From assembly GCA_933207985.1 (NCBI GenBank), contig OW240917.1:241442926-241506925 (forward strand): a stretch of 64,000 nucleotides of DNA, read 5' to 3'. Below the pieces are notes generated by a model that made no database searches, had not been told where the DNA came from, and saw nothing but the letters and a program-made list of their open reading frames with translations. The stretch comes from Pelobates cultripes. Lineage: Eukaryota; Chordata; Amphibia; Anura; Pelobatidae. Both the position numbers and the translations under genes were made by a program. Below, piece after piece: positions 51,969 to 62,206 of the stretch. Position 1 is the first letter of the stretch; every line of letters starts with the position of its first letter.

Positions 51969-52154
51969 CTAAAAACAACAAAAAGCAGAGTTAATTATAA
52001 TGCACCAACTACATAATAATAATAATCATCTTTACACACCATACCAAGGGACAGACAATGCCCCAAGCAGCACAATACAGATTATTTTCATTCTACTAGC
52101 GCTCAATGCTCACACTTTAATTTTATTGTTCCCTAGAACGAGACAGAAGCTTTT

Positions 52155-52297
<143 letters not shown>

Positions 52298-52655
52298 TTT
52301 AAGATTGATTATATTATATCCATCGAAGCATAAACTATTAATGGAAGTATTGTTATTTGTAAAATGTTTAAATGTTAAAAAAAAAAAAGAAATTATAAAA
52401 AATAAAATAAAAAAATTTATATCTACTCAAAAAGATAGACAGGTCAGATTTCACATTGTGTAGTCATGGTTACTGGGTTCCTTGGTTTAGTCTATGATAC
52501 AGTCGAAAGGGGTTTGATAAACATATTGACAAGAACCTAGAAGAAAAGGCAAACACATTTTAGGAACCAAAATAATAACCATATGTTCTATAAAATAAAA
52601 AGAAAAGAAAAGTCTAATAAAAGTCTGACCCTGATCCCCGGTAATGGGGCAAACT

Positions 52656-52755
52656 NNNNNNNNNNNNNNNNNNNNNNNNNNNNNNNNNNNNNNNNNNNNN
52701 NNNNNNNNNNNNNNNNNNNNNNNNNNNNNNNNNNNNNNNNNNNNNNNNNNNNNNN
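52656..52755. other. Assembly gap, 100 N
   Basis: Exactly 100 N, the conventional size for a gap of unknown length, so distances across it are not reliable. Confidence 0.99.
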
Positions 52756-54395
52756 ACTGAGTTGATGCCATTGAATGTTATATTCCAAAAAAAGATTAAA
52801 CATAAAAAATAAAAAAACAAACGTACTTTAAATAGACCTTTTTCTTACAGCTCTTACCTTTAAATATATATATTTAAAGGGACACTCCAAGTTCCAGTAT
52901 CTTATGGACACTAACGCATGCATTGACGCAGTGTGCCATTCCTGCATCAATTTTGACGCAGTCAACTCTGTACGTACTGCAGCCGAGCGACATTTTGGCA
53001 TAGACACTGGTGTACAACACTCTCCTTTACACTCAAGATAAATGCCCCAAGACATGTATCATATTTTGATGACGGACCAAACTGCGACAGTCAAACAACA
53101 AACAAAAAGTCATGCCCGTTCTGGAGTCATTATTGATGCGGGCAAATTTAATGCAACTGGGGGCTATTTAAGGCCAACTTTGTGAGAGGAAGTGAAAGTA
53201 ACGGCTAACGAGAAAACATCGTACTCCAACAGCATGTGTGATATTACCAGCCTTATTGACATACACGAGGCAGGCGCAAGGAACTGCACTATGGGGGGAG
53301 CCAAAACACATATTAGACTTAGTCTTTCTTACTCATCGGAATGCAAATGAAGATTTCAAGCATGTATATATACCCAAAGTTAACACCATGTGTTCTGTTA
53401 GTAGTTTACAGGCTTGTGGTGTGATCTTTAGAATCCTTGTCTTTTACTCTGTTAACTCGTACTCCTGTTTTTCTTCAATACATGACCTGGACCTGTCCTT
53501 TTTTTACTCTTGTCTGCTTGCAAAGTGTATTTCTCCCCTTCCCCCAATAATGCATTTATCTTATAGTATAGAATCCCTGATATCCTTTGGCTTGTGTGTT
53601 GTGTTGTTGATCCTTGACAGCACCATAGTCACTACAGGTTATTGCAGTGGTTATAGTACCAGGAGGTAAAGGATTCAGTCTCCTATGTCTAAGGACCTGT
53701 AAGTCCGAAACGCGTGTGTTTTTTTTTTACCTTTGCCCCCCATTTGTCTATTTTGTGCACTTTTTGGATTAAACTTTCTTTTGTGGATTTGGAGCGCTTG
53801 TTTTGGGCATTTTGTCTTTTTTATTTTCTCTTGCTATATTAAGGGATTCAGTCTCCCCCTCTCCCCCCCCCCAATCCCTCCAGTTTTTGTCAAACTATTT
53901 TCAAGTGGCTTGACCAAAAAAAAAAGGTTCCCAGGCACCCAAAGCCCAACCCTCTGTTTAAGACATCATAATGAGGCTGTTTCACTTCCTCCTTCATTTG
54001 TCCAAGTGTTTGTACTATCTGGCTACACGTTTAATTCTTACACAGTGCAATGAAGGGCTGTCAGAACTGGGATCTAGGAGGAATTTGCTATGCTAAACTA
54101 CCTCATTCCTTTTGGTGAAGACGTTGCAATTTGAAAATGGTTTGACAAAAACTAGAAAAACTGTGGCGGTAGCTTATCGTTTATTGTAATGGTTATTATG
54201 CTTGGAATTTAAACTTGTTTATTGGTTTTCTATGTAAAGCACCAACATATTCTGTATCATGTACAAACATATACACAAACAGAACCTCACTTCTCTGTAC
54301 ATAAGTTACAGTCTTGTGTTCCTACCAAAAACTAAACACTCCAGTAATCTTCGCTTTCTCTGCAGCCCCCTCTTTTCTGATTATAAACACAGACC

Positions 54396-54478
54396 CTTCA
54401 CCTCGCACAGCCCCCGCATGGCAGCCTGTCCTCACAGCCGCCAATCTAGACCTCTTCTCGCCCGCGTGGCTTTTTATA
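54396..54478 (-). promoter_or_regulatory. Candidate core promoter and first exon for Nsf
   Basis: On the - strand, TATAAAAA (54478-54471) is followed by a CpG-containing stretch and an ATG at 54419-54417. The six codons MRGLCE (54419-54402) end at GAG|GTGAAG, a possible donor in phase 0, which is what exon 2 needs. Against it: mammalian NSF begins MAGR, not this. The true first exon may instead lie beyond the window. Confidence 0.25.
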
Positions 54479-55093
54479 GTAAGAAACAGAGATTGGAGTT
54501 TGTGTAATTCTTCAACTGTTACTATAGCAACTCCCTTCAAGTCCGTTCAATTCTAGGGTGTCTTTTGGGATCGGATCCCCCCCTCTTCTTCTTTCCTTAG
54601 TTACCTTTAATTAGTACAAACTAGAAGCGCAGGAGGCAGCTCGCTATCAGTGATTGCGTTCCCTTTGTCCGCGCCCCCCACCCCAAAACAGAATTTGCCT
54701 GTTAGTACCAATTCCTATGGAATGCCATTAAACTACATTTATACAAAATAGCAATTAGGTAGCAGCCACTAGCAGTTAATTAATGCTTGGATTAGTACAT
54801 ATAATTGGATTAATTCATATGATACCAATATGAGATATCATACTTGCAAGTTTAATGTGGGATATTAGAAGAAATTTGAGCCTCAGGGATTTTCAAAACT
54901 AGAATCATAACATAAAACGATAGCTTTTTTAATTAAAATTCGGACTGATGTGTATTTAAAGGCAGGGGTGCAAAATATGTCTTATGTTTAACATTCTTTA
55001 AAATTAGTTATATTTAAAGGGATTATGTCTGACGAGCAAGGCAGGGATTCACTTAAACAGTTATTGTAGGTTATTAGCAGAGGAATTACAAGC

Positions 55094-55596
55094 TTAAAGG
55101 ACCACTCTAGGCACCCAGACCACTTCAGCTTAATGAAGTGGTCTGGGTGCCTGGTCCAGCTAGGGTTAACCCATTTTTTTCATAAACATAGCAGTTTCAG
55201 AGAAACTGCTATGTTTAAGAATGGGTTAAGCCTTCCCCCTAATCCTCTAGTGGCTGTCTCATTGACAGCCACTAGAGGCGCTTGCGTGCTTCTCACTGTG
55301 ATTTTCACAGTGAGAGCACGCAAGCGTCCATAGGAAAGCATTGAGAATGCTTTCCTATGTGACCGGCTGAATGCGCGCGCAGCTCTTGCCGCTAGTGCAC
55401 ATTCAGCCGCATGGGAGGAGAGAAGGAGGATCGGAGGAGGAGAGCTCTCCGCCCAGTGCTGGAAAAAGGTACGTTTTTACCCCTTTCCCCTTTCCAGAGC
55501 CGGACGGGAGGGGGTCCCTGAGGGTGGGGGCACCCTCAGGGCACTATAGTGCCAGGAAAACGAGTATGTTTTCCTGGCACTATAGTGGTCCTTTAA
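55094..55596. mobile_element. Family A TTAA MITE, longest copy
   Basis: 503 bp. The ends are TTAAAGGACCACTCTAGGC and GCACTATAGTGGTCCTTTAA with TTAA both sides. Local hairpins in order: ACCACTTCAGCTTAATGAAGTGGT, CATAGCAGTTTCAGAGAAAC TGCTATG, GTGGCTGTCTCATTGACAGCCAC, GAAAGCATTGAGAATGCTTTC and CCTGAGGGTGGGGGCACCCTCAGG. Confidence 0.88.
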
Positions 55597-57807
55597 TAGA
55601 AAAATATCCAAATTAGGAAAAGGCCCTGGGGAGTCAGCACAGCTAAACGGACAAGGACACATGTATGAGTGTGGGGATGGTGCTAGTGATTGGCTATATG
55701 TGTTTAGGGGAGTGGTTATGGATTTGTAGTGGGGTAGGGATCATCTTACCTCAGTGCCTTTTGGGATTCTGGCCAGCAGACAACTTCCCACCCACCCACC
55801 CTAATTTTCTGTTTTTGTTCCGTCACAGCTAGTGGGGAGCGTGTCCTTGCCAACAGGGTTGGGGAGCAGATGGAATGTCAGGAGATGGACATGGTGGGTC
55901 TCAATCTCCCCTGCTCTGTAAGGTAAACTTTAAAGTTACTGAATAGGATGTGCCCACCGAGCAAAAAGCCGGCTGGTGGTAGAGCATTTAAGATGATGGG
56001 AATTTTTGGTATGGACGAGGGGGGAGGCGAGACACCAGTGGGTAAAGTTTTGGTGCATAGGCACCTGGTTAAGTTCGTTGGCAAAGACGGTTATTTAAGT
56101 TGGAGGCTGTAGGGCAATAAGTGTAATTTATATGTTAATTATGGGATGTATATATATATATTTATGTGTTTATTTATATTTGAATTAAAGAAAAAGAATA
56201 AATTTCGGATTAGTCCTACAGTTGTAAGTTTAATAAATGCTGTGGCCTGTTTCAACCAATATTGGTTGTTTGTCATGACATTTGCACAGTCGTTATTTGG
56301 CATGTGCTATAAACCTTAAACTTAAATAAGACACAGACACAGATTATACTGTTGGAGTATAAAGTCTACAGCTTTATTAAATTAATTATAATAAATTAAC
56401 ATATTTAGGGTCATTGTCCTAATAGACATTATGTTACTATACCCCTGCACAGTACCCCTGACAATGACCCTACCAATTGAACAATAAATAACAACCAAAT
56501 ATCATTTAACTTGAAACACACGGCCTACCAAAGAGGCCCCATATCATACGGTTAACTGTAGGGGTGTCCCAGACACCCCTACACCCCTAGGTTCGTAGCC
56601 ACCGAAGAGCTAGAACCTACCAATACTTAATTCTGTCCGGCCTACTCCAGCCTAGACCTTGGCCTGTCCAGTTCCAATTCCACGCAAAATTCCAACTTAT
56701 CTATGCCCTGTTCCCGCCGCTGTGACCAAACGGGAAAATGCCTCAAACCTAGGGAGGGTGGGACAATTAACAGGTAAGTGAGGCTCCGATTAAAATGGCC
56801 CCTATCTAACATGGCCGCTATTTATCTACCAACACCCCACCCCCAAGCTCCATTAACCTAATCCAGCCCCTAAACTGTTTGCACCTGCCCACACTCTGGC
56901 TCTGTCAAGGCCCCTTCCCCCACTGTGTTGTTTCATGGGCTTCATTATTGGGGGGAGAATTAGGGTAGTCTCCTTACTCTTAGTCACACCACATTCCCCG
57001 CTACGTACATACAAGTTTCCAACCAAATTATTTTGCAATTACGGCTGTCGTTAGGCCGGGCAGGAGGGATACTGACCCCTGCAACCATGTGCTCAGGCAT
57101 TCAGTGCTGTTTTTTTTCTCCTATACATATATTCCCTCAATAATAACGAAAAATGTCCATTATTGCGGGAGAATTCGCGAGTTTTCCCTTGGGGATTGCG
57201 GTACATATATCTCTCTCACTGTTGCTGTGAGACGTGATTCGTGATTGAGGTGACAGGCTCACTCTGGATCTTGAAGAGTATTCAGAGGGGAATTGCTTTG
57301 CCTTAGCACCCCGGGGCACTTCCAGGTGGGTTAAGGCACACTCAATGGACTGACTCCCATCACTGGTCCTGTTAACAGATGAGCTAATCTGGCCTAACAG
57401 TTTAATTTGTCCACAAATACCAGTTTGATAAATAAACCCCAGTTGATGCCACTTTGTAGCATTTCGAGAAAATGTGCAGGGTTAGGTGGACTTAACCCTT
57501 CAATGTAAACTTTGCAGTTTCTAAAAACCACAACTTACATTGCAGGGTTAAGAGAACAGTGGTCTGTTCTTAAAAAGTGGTGCAAAAAATGTAATGGGTC
57601 ACCATTGAAATGTGCCTGCTTTCTCCACTGGTTTCCATAGTGATTGCCCCACTTCTTAAAACAGAACACTTTCACAAATCTCCCCCTTAAGCGTGTATGA
57701 TTATCATCCTGACTTTCTAACTTGTTAAGAACCAAAGCCATGCAATTAGATTAGGTCGTATTCCAGCCGAACAAACATCATTTACATAAATCATTACTAG
57801 CTAAATA

Positions 57808-58037
57808 ATGTAAGGAGCCAGAAGCATGCTATTTATCTTTTCAATCTACCAGAATGATTAGTATTTAAATCTAATGTATTATATCATGTAGTTAGCTATA
57901 TTATATAACTTATTATTTTATCCACCTGTCTGATCCTGGTATCAGATCTATTTTTCTTTCTTTCTCTCTATTAATAGGGATATATATTAATCTGCCATCT
58001 ATCTCTCGGTCTGTTTAACTACGAATCTCTCTGTTTA
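57808..58037. repeat. 230-bp direct repeat, left copy
   Basis: It starts ATGTAAGGAGCCAGAAGC and ends CGAATCTCTCTGTTTA. By eye it is identical along its whole length to 62207-62436. It is AT-rich like the flanks and unlike the element interior. Confidence 0.95.
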
Positions 58038-58835
58038 TTGGAGAGGTTGCCTGTGGCTGTCCCCTCTTCTACTCCGCTAAGTCTGCGGGGGGCTGCGTCG
58101 CAGCTGCCAGGCAGGAACAAGGGGCTGGGTATTATGCGCCCACGGTTGCCGGGCTGTGAGCTGTCCCCACTGGGTCTGCATGTGGCAGCAGACGTCAGGG
58201 AGAAAATAGTTCGGGGTGAATATGTCGACTTCCTGTCGTTGGTTCCTCCGGATAGGGAATCGGTGGATAGATCGCGGCGAGGTGACCTCGGTGACAGTGA
58301 GAGAGGTAAGCAACTTCCCCGCACTTTTGGGAATTGGCTACAAGGTTTTTCAGTTTTCGCCAGTATTTTCACTGCTAGTTTTCCGGACAAGGCTCCCTCC
58401 TTGTTCGGTTACTTGGATCTCATTTGGGGGGCGTACAAGGTTTATGGGGGGCAATGCTGGTACCGGTATGACCAGCAATTTCGGCAGAAGATGGCGGTCA
58501 GCGAGGGCATGGATTTTGGGGTGCAGGATGGCAGCTTATGGCTGCTGTTGATGACGCCCTGCCGGCCATCCCCCTTTCCAGGGACTGCCGGCGCACAGGC
58601 TAGTGCGCCGGCAGGACAGCGTAGGGGAGTCTGTTGGCTCTTTAATGAGAGCCACTGTAAGTGGTACAATTCATGCAGGTTCCGGCATGAGTGTTCGCAC
58701 TGTGGCGGAGCACACCCCGCCGTGCGCTGTTTTAAAAAGGGGAAGTCAGGGGTGCGCCCCAAGGACGACGTTCCTAGACAGGAGGACGCCGGTGAGCGTC
58801 GAAAAGATGCGCCCGTGGCTCGACCGGTATCCTAA
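58038..58835 (+). CDS. Gag-like ORF1 with CCCH and CCHC-type zinc motifs (5' end open)
   Basis: 265 codons from the repeat boundary to the TAA at 58833-58835. The frame stays open upstream into the 230-bp repeat to 57978 but has no ATG until 58134, which would give 233 residues. The protein would act as the nucleic-acid-binding structural protein of the element. Near residue 199 (codon at 58632) it has C-x7-C-x5-C-x3-H, directly followed by C-x2-C-x3-H-x4-C, both zinc-binding patterns, and then a basic, charged tail. It overlaps the RT frame by about 29 nt. Missing an N-terminal start, it may be truncated. Confidence 0.75.
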   Translation: MERLPVAVPSSTPLSLRGAASQLPGRNKGLGIMRPRLPGCELSPLGLHVAADVREKIVRGEYVDFLSLVPPDRESVDRSRRGDLGDSERGKQLPRTFGNWLQGFSVFASIFTASFPDKAPSLFGYLDLIWGAYKVYGGQCWYRYDQQFRQKMAVSEGMDFGVQDGSLWLLLMTPCRPSPFPGTAGAQASAPAGQRRGVCWLFNESHCKWYNSCRFRHECSHCGGAHPAVRCFKKGKSGVRPKDDVPRQEDAGERRKDAPVARPVS

Positions 58836-60372
58836 ACGGCGGGAAGCGGGTATTTTATTGGACGGGTTTTTATTTGGGTTTTGGATTCCGTTTGTTTTGT
58901 CTGAGGCACCGTCGTTTGCGGGCAATTTACGTTCGGTTTCGGGAAAAGAGGATATTCTGGGTCAGAAGTTGGAAAAAGAGGTGTCCTTGGGCCGCATGGC
59001 AGGACCGTTTTCTGAGCCCCCGTTTGTTAACTTGCGAGTGTCGCCCCTGGGCTTGGTCCCTAAGAAGGAGCCTGGCGTCTTTCGTCTCATTCATCACCTG
59101 TCTTATCCAGCTGGTGGATCAGTGAATGACGATATTGACAAAGAGGTGTCCAGGGTGCGCTATGCTTCATTTGACAGGGCTTTGGAGTTAGTGAGAGATG
59201 CAGGGTCCGGGGCGTTGCTTGCCAAATCGGACATTGAGTCGGCTTTTCGTCTGCTGCCGGTTCACCCTGACTGTTTCCATCTCCTGGGTTGTCAATTTAA
59301 TGGTTTGTTCTTTTATGACATGTGCTTGCCCATGGGGTGTGCTATTTCCTGCGCCTACTTCGAGATGTTTGCGACATTCTTGGAATGGGTGGTGTCACAG
59401 TTGTCGGGTTTGTCCACGTTGACCCACTACCTGGATGATTTTTTGTTTGTCGGGTCGGGAGCTTCCGACGACTGTGCGGTGTTGTTAAGGGCTTTTCGGC
59501 AGATTACGTCAGAGTTTGGTGTACCGGTGGCGGTAAGCAAGACGTTCGGGCCGGTGAATAAGTTGGCTTACTTGGGGATCGAGATTGACTCTTGTGAGAT
59601 GGTCTTTCGATTACCAGAGGAGAAGCTGGGGCAGTTACTCTGCCTTGTTGACCGGGTTAAGGGCTCCAAAAAAGTACAGTTGCAGCTGATGCAATCGCTG
59701 TTGGGTCATCTGAACTTTGCTTGTCGTGTTCTGTCCATGGGCCGTGCGTTCTGTCGACGCTTGTCCTTAGCTACGGTGGGGGTTGTACAGCCGTTTCATT
59801 TTATTCGGATTACAAGTAGGCTGCGGTCGGACTTGCAGGTGTGGAGCGCTTTTTTGGGTACGTATAATGGTCATTCTTGTTGGTTGCGTTCGGAGGTGTC
59901 TAACGAGGAGTTGGACTTGTTTACTGATGCATCAGGGTCCATAGGTTTTGGGGCTTATTTTCGGGGGCAGTGGTGTGCGGCGGAGTGGCCGGCCAAATGG
60001 CGGGGTTCAGAGTTCATGGGTAATCTGGCGTTTCTAGAGTTGTTCCCAATTGTGGTTGCGGTCGACTTGTGGGGTGCGGGCTTAGCGCACAGGAAGGTGG
60101 TTGTTTACACGGACAACATGAGTGTGGTTCAGGTAATCAATCGTTCCACGTCTGGGTCCCCTCCGGTCTTGGCATTGCTTAGACGGCTAGTGCTACTCTG
60201 TCTTCAATGTAATTTGTGGTTGGTAGCCAGGCATGTGCCGGGGGTAGACAATGTCATTGCTGACTCTCTTTCTCGGTTTCAGTGGGACCGTTTTCGGGAG
60301 GCGGCTCCGGAGGCGGCGCTGACGGGAACCCCGTGTCCGCCTTACTTGTGGGACCTGGTTTCGGACATTTGA
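58807..60372 (+). CDS. Reverse transcriptase-RNase H (YR-retrotransposon type)
   Basis: The frame is open from 58603, with the first plausible ATG at 58807, giving 521 residues. It copies element RNA into DNA. Motifs: SPLGLVPKKEPGVFRLIHHL, typical of DIRS/Ngaro RTs; KSDIESAFRLLPV; LPMGCAISC; and the catalytic YLDDFLF (Tyr codon at 59428). RNase H follows, with FTDAS (59926), a later VYTDN and the final DNVIADSLSR. The frame is +1 relative to ORF1, with a 29-nt overlap, so expression needs internal initiation or frameshifting. Its end overlaps the recombinase frame by 91 nt. Confidence 0.92.
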   Translation: MRPWLDRYPKRREAGILLDGFLFGFWIPFVLSEAPSFAGNLRSVSGKEDILGQKLEKEVSLGRMAGPFSEPPFVNLRVSPLGLVPKKEPGVFRLIHHLSYPAGGSVNDDIDKEVSRVRYASFDRALELVRDAGSGALLAKSDIESAFRLLPVHPDCFHLLGCQFNGLFFYDMCLPMGCAISCAYFEMFATFLEWVVSQLSGLSTLTHYLDDFLFVGSGASDDCAVLLRAFRQITSEFGVPVAVSKTFGPVNKLAYLGIEIDSCEMVFRLPEEKLGQLLCLVDRVKGSKKVQLQLMQSLLGHLNFACRVLSMGRAFCRRLSLATVGVVQPFHFIRITSRLRSDLQVWSAFLGTYNGHSCWLRSEVSNEELDLFTDASGSIGFGAYFRGQWCAAEWPAKWRGSEFMGNLAFLELFPIVVAVDLWGAGLAHRKVVVYTDNMSVVQVINRSTSGSPPVLALLRRLVLLCLQCNLWLVARHVPGVDNVIADSLSRFQWDRFREAAPEAALTGTPCPPYLWDLVSDI

Positions 60373-61244
60373 GACGTTTGATTCGGGGGTCCTTATCTGA
60401 GTCGTCTTGGAGGGCTTACTCCGCCATCTGGGAGCGCTGGTGGGCCAGGGGTAGGAGCGGTGAGGCGGCGTCTGACTCCGGAAGATTGACCATTACGCTG
60501 TCGTTCTTGGAGTCGTTGTGTGCCGCAGGTAGGTCGGCTGCAGCGGCGGAACAATCGTTGGCTGCTCTCTCCTTTTTATTTCGTTTTTTAGGTTGGTCAG
60601 ATGTCACCAAGGCTTTCTGTGTGTCCCGCATTCTAAAAGGGTGGAAAAAGCGGCGCGTTCCCGACAAAAGGCGGCCGATCTCGGGGGCCATGCTGCTGCA
60701 GCTGTTGGAAGTTCTTCCGGAAGTGTGTAGCTCTACATACGAGGTACTGTTATTTAGGGTGGCATTTTCTTTGTGCTTCTTTGGGGCGCTGCGGATCGGT
60801 GAGCTGGTAGCCCCCAGGGCGAACTCGGTGTCAGCGTTGAAGCTTTCCGACGTCTCAGTGACGCCGGAGTGCGTGACTCTGGTGATTCGGCGGTCTAAGA
60901 CGGACCAGGCAGGCCTGGGAGCGAGGGTACGTATCGGGCTTACTGGGGGTGTATTTTGTCCGGGGTACTTGTTGCAAGCCTATCTGGGCGCCAGGGGTGG
61001 CGCGGAGGGCTCATTGCTGGTCCATCTTAATGGATCTTCACTGAGCCGTTTCCAATTTGCGAGCCTCTTGCGGAGTTGCATTGTCAGGTTGGGTGGGGAC
61101 CCCAGGTGGTATTCCTCGCATTCCTTTAGAATAGGAGCGGCGACGCAGGCGAGCGAGCTGGGTTTCCCGAAGGAGGCACTAATGCGCCTGGGGCGCTGGG
61201 AGTCAGGACGGTTCCAGCTTTACGTGCGCCCTCATTTGCTGTGA
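60282..61244 (+). CDS. Tyrosine recombinase (integrase)
   Basis: 320 codons in the -1 frame relative to the RT. There is no in-frame ATG before about 60690, which lies inside the domain, so it is probably made by -1 frameshifting or as a fusion with the RT-RNase H. It would integrate the circular DNA form of the element. The catalytic set is complete: Arg in ALRIGEL (codon 60792), Lys in RRSKTDQ (60897), H-x-x-R in HSFRIGAAT (61119 and 61128), Trp in GRWESG, and the Tyr nucleophile in FQLYVRP (61221). It ends TGA at 61242-61244, overlapping the next ATG. Confidence 0.92.
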   Translation: MGPFSGGGSGGGADGNPVSALLVGPGFGHLRRLIRGSLSESSWRAYSAIWERWWARGRSGEAASDSGRLTITLSFLESLCAAGRSAAAAEQSLAALSFLFRFLGWSDVTKAFCVSRILKGWKKRRVPDKRRPISGAMLLQLLEVLPEVCSSTYEVLLFRVAFSLCFFGALRIGELVAPRANSVSALKLSDVSVTPECVTLVIRRSKTDQAGLGARVRIGLTGGVFCPGYLLQAYLGARGGAEGSLLVHLNGSSLSRFQFASLLRSCIVRLGGDPRWYSSHSFRIGAATQASELGFPKEALMRLGRWESGRFQLYVRPHLL

Positions 61245-62119
61245 TGGTATGCCTCTGTAGACATGTGAGTTTAACCGTTATTCTTTGTTTTGTAGGCCAA
61301 GTTCCTCGTTATGTGTGGATCCTGGGGCATTCGTATATTTACTGGGCGGCTAGGAGGGTGGAGAAAAGATCGCATGGCCGTAATTTGGGGTTCCCGTCTC
61401 AGGAAGTTCGGGTACGTTGGCGGGGATTGAGGGGGTTACGTTGGGATCAGGTGTACGGGGAGTGCGAGCAGCTGAGTCGCTGCGTCACGGGACCAGTGAC
61501 GTTGATAGTGCATGCGGGCGGGAATGACGTTGGCCGACGGAGGTCGGTGGATCTCATTCACGACATGCGTCATGATCTAGCGCGCTGTTTTGCGCTTTTT
61601 CGCGACTTGACATTAATCTGGTCAGAGATAGTGCCCCGCCCGGTGTGGAAGGTGGGAGGTTATGGGAAGGCGTTGGAACGCTGTAGGCGTAAGATTAATG
61701 TAGCTATTTCGCGTTTTGTACGTAGTTTGGGTGGAATAGTGGTTCGACACTTTGAATTGGAAGGGAATAATTCGGATGTGATGCGTCAGGATGGAGTTCA
61801 TTTAACCCCCATTGGGCTTGACATCTTTAATGTGGGGCTGCAGTCAGGCATTGAATTGGCGCTGTCTGCGGGGGGGGCGCGAAGCCGGCGCAGATCAGGC
61901 TGCGGCAGGTCGGCTTCGCGGTGGCGGTTTTCCCTGGACAGCGGAAGCGAAAAGGAAAGGAGTATGACGCAAGGTCACCTTGGGGAGACGACAGTCGTCG
62001 CAAGGCTGATGGCTAGCGACGGCTGGATTGGGCTCTTGGCGAATAAAGAAGGAGAACTGCCTGTTGGGTCCTCACCCAACAGCTGGCAGGAATTAAGAAT
62101 TAAGTTTTTTACTGTTTAA
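61244..62119 (+). CDS. SGNH/GDSL-type hydrolase ORF of the retrotransposon
   Basis: 291 codons from the ATG at 61244, which overlaps the recombinase stop as TGATG. SGNH blocks: the Ser in WILGHSYIYW (codon 61331; GHS in place of GDS), Asn in HAGGNDVG (61523), and the Asp...His of QDGVHLTP (61790 and 61799). It is probably an esterase or lipase-like enzyme; its role in the element is unknown, though similar domains are known in some Ngaro elements. The tail after about residue 205 is basic and low-complexity. The TAA at 62117-62119 overlaps the AATAAA polyadenylation signal. Confidence 0.88.
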   Translation: MVCLCRHVSLTVILCFVGQVPRYVWILGHSYIYWAARRVEKRSHGRNLGFPSQEVRVRWRGLRGLRWDQVYGECEQLSRCVTGPVTLIVHAGGNDVGRRRSVDLIHDMRHDLARCFALFRDLTLIWSEIVPRPVWKVGGYGKALERCRRKINVAISRFVRSLGGIVVRHFELEGNNSDVMRQDGVHLTPIGLDIFNVGLQSGIELALSAGGARSRRRSGCGRSASRWRFSLDSGSEKERSMTQGHLGETTVVARLMASDGWIGLLANKEGELPVGSSPNSWQELRIKFFTV

Positions 62120-62206
62120 TAAAGCTGTGGCCGTTGCCCTTATCCACTTAAAAGGTGTCCAGTGTTTTATTTGGGGCAACGGTGGGATGGTAATGGGTCA
62201 GCAGTC
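62120..62206 (+). other. 3' untranslated end of the retrotransposon
   Basis: AATAAA at 62118-62123 is followed by CCGTTGCCC (about 62132) and its inverse GGGCAACGG (about 62174), a possible stem of 9 bp spanning TTAAAAGGTGTCCAGTGT. The segment ends GGGTCAGCAGTC directly at the second 230-bp repeat. No copy of this segment follows the second repeat. Confidence 0.6.
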
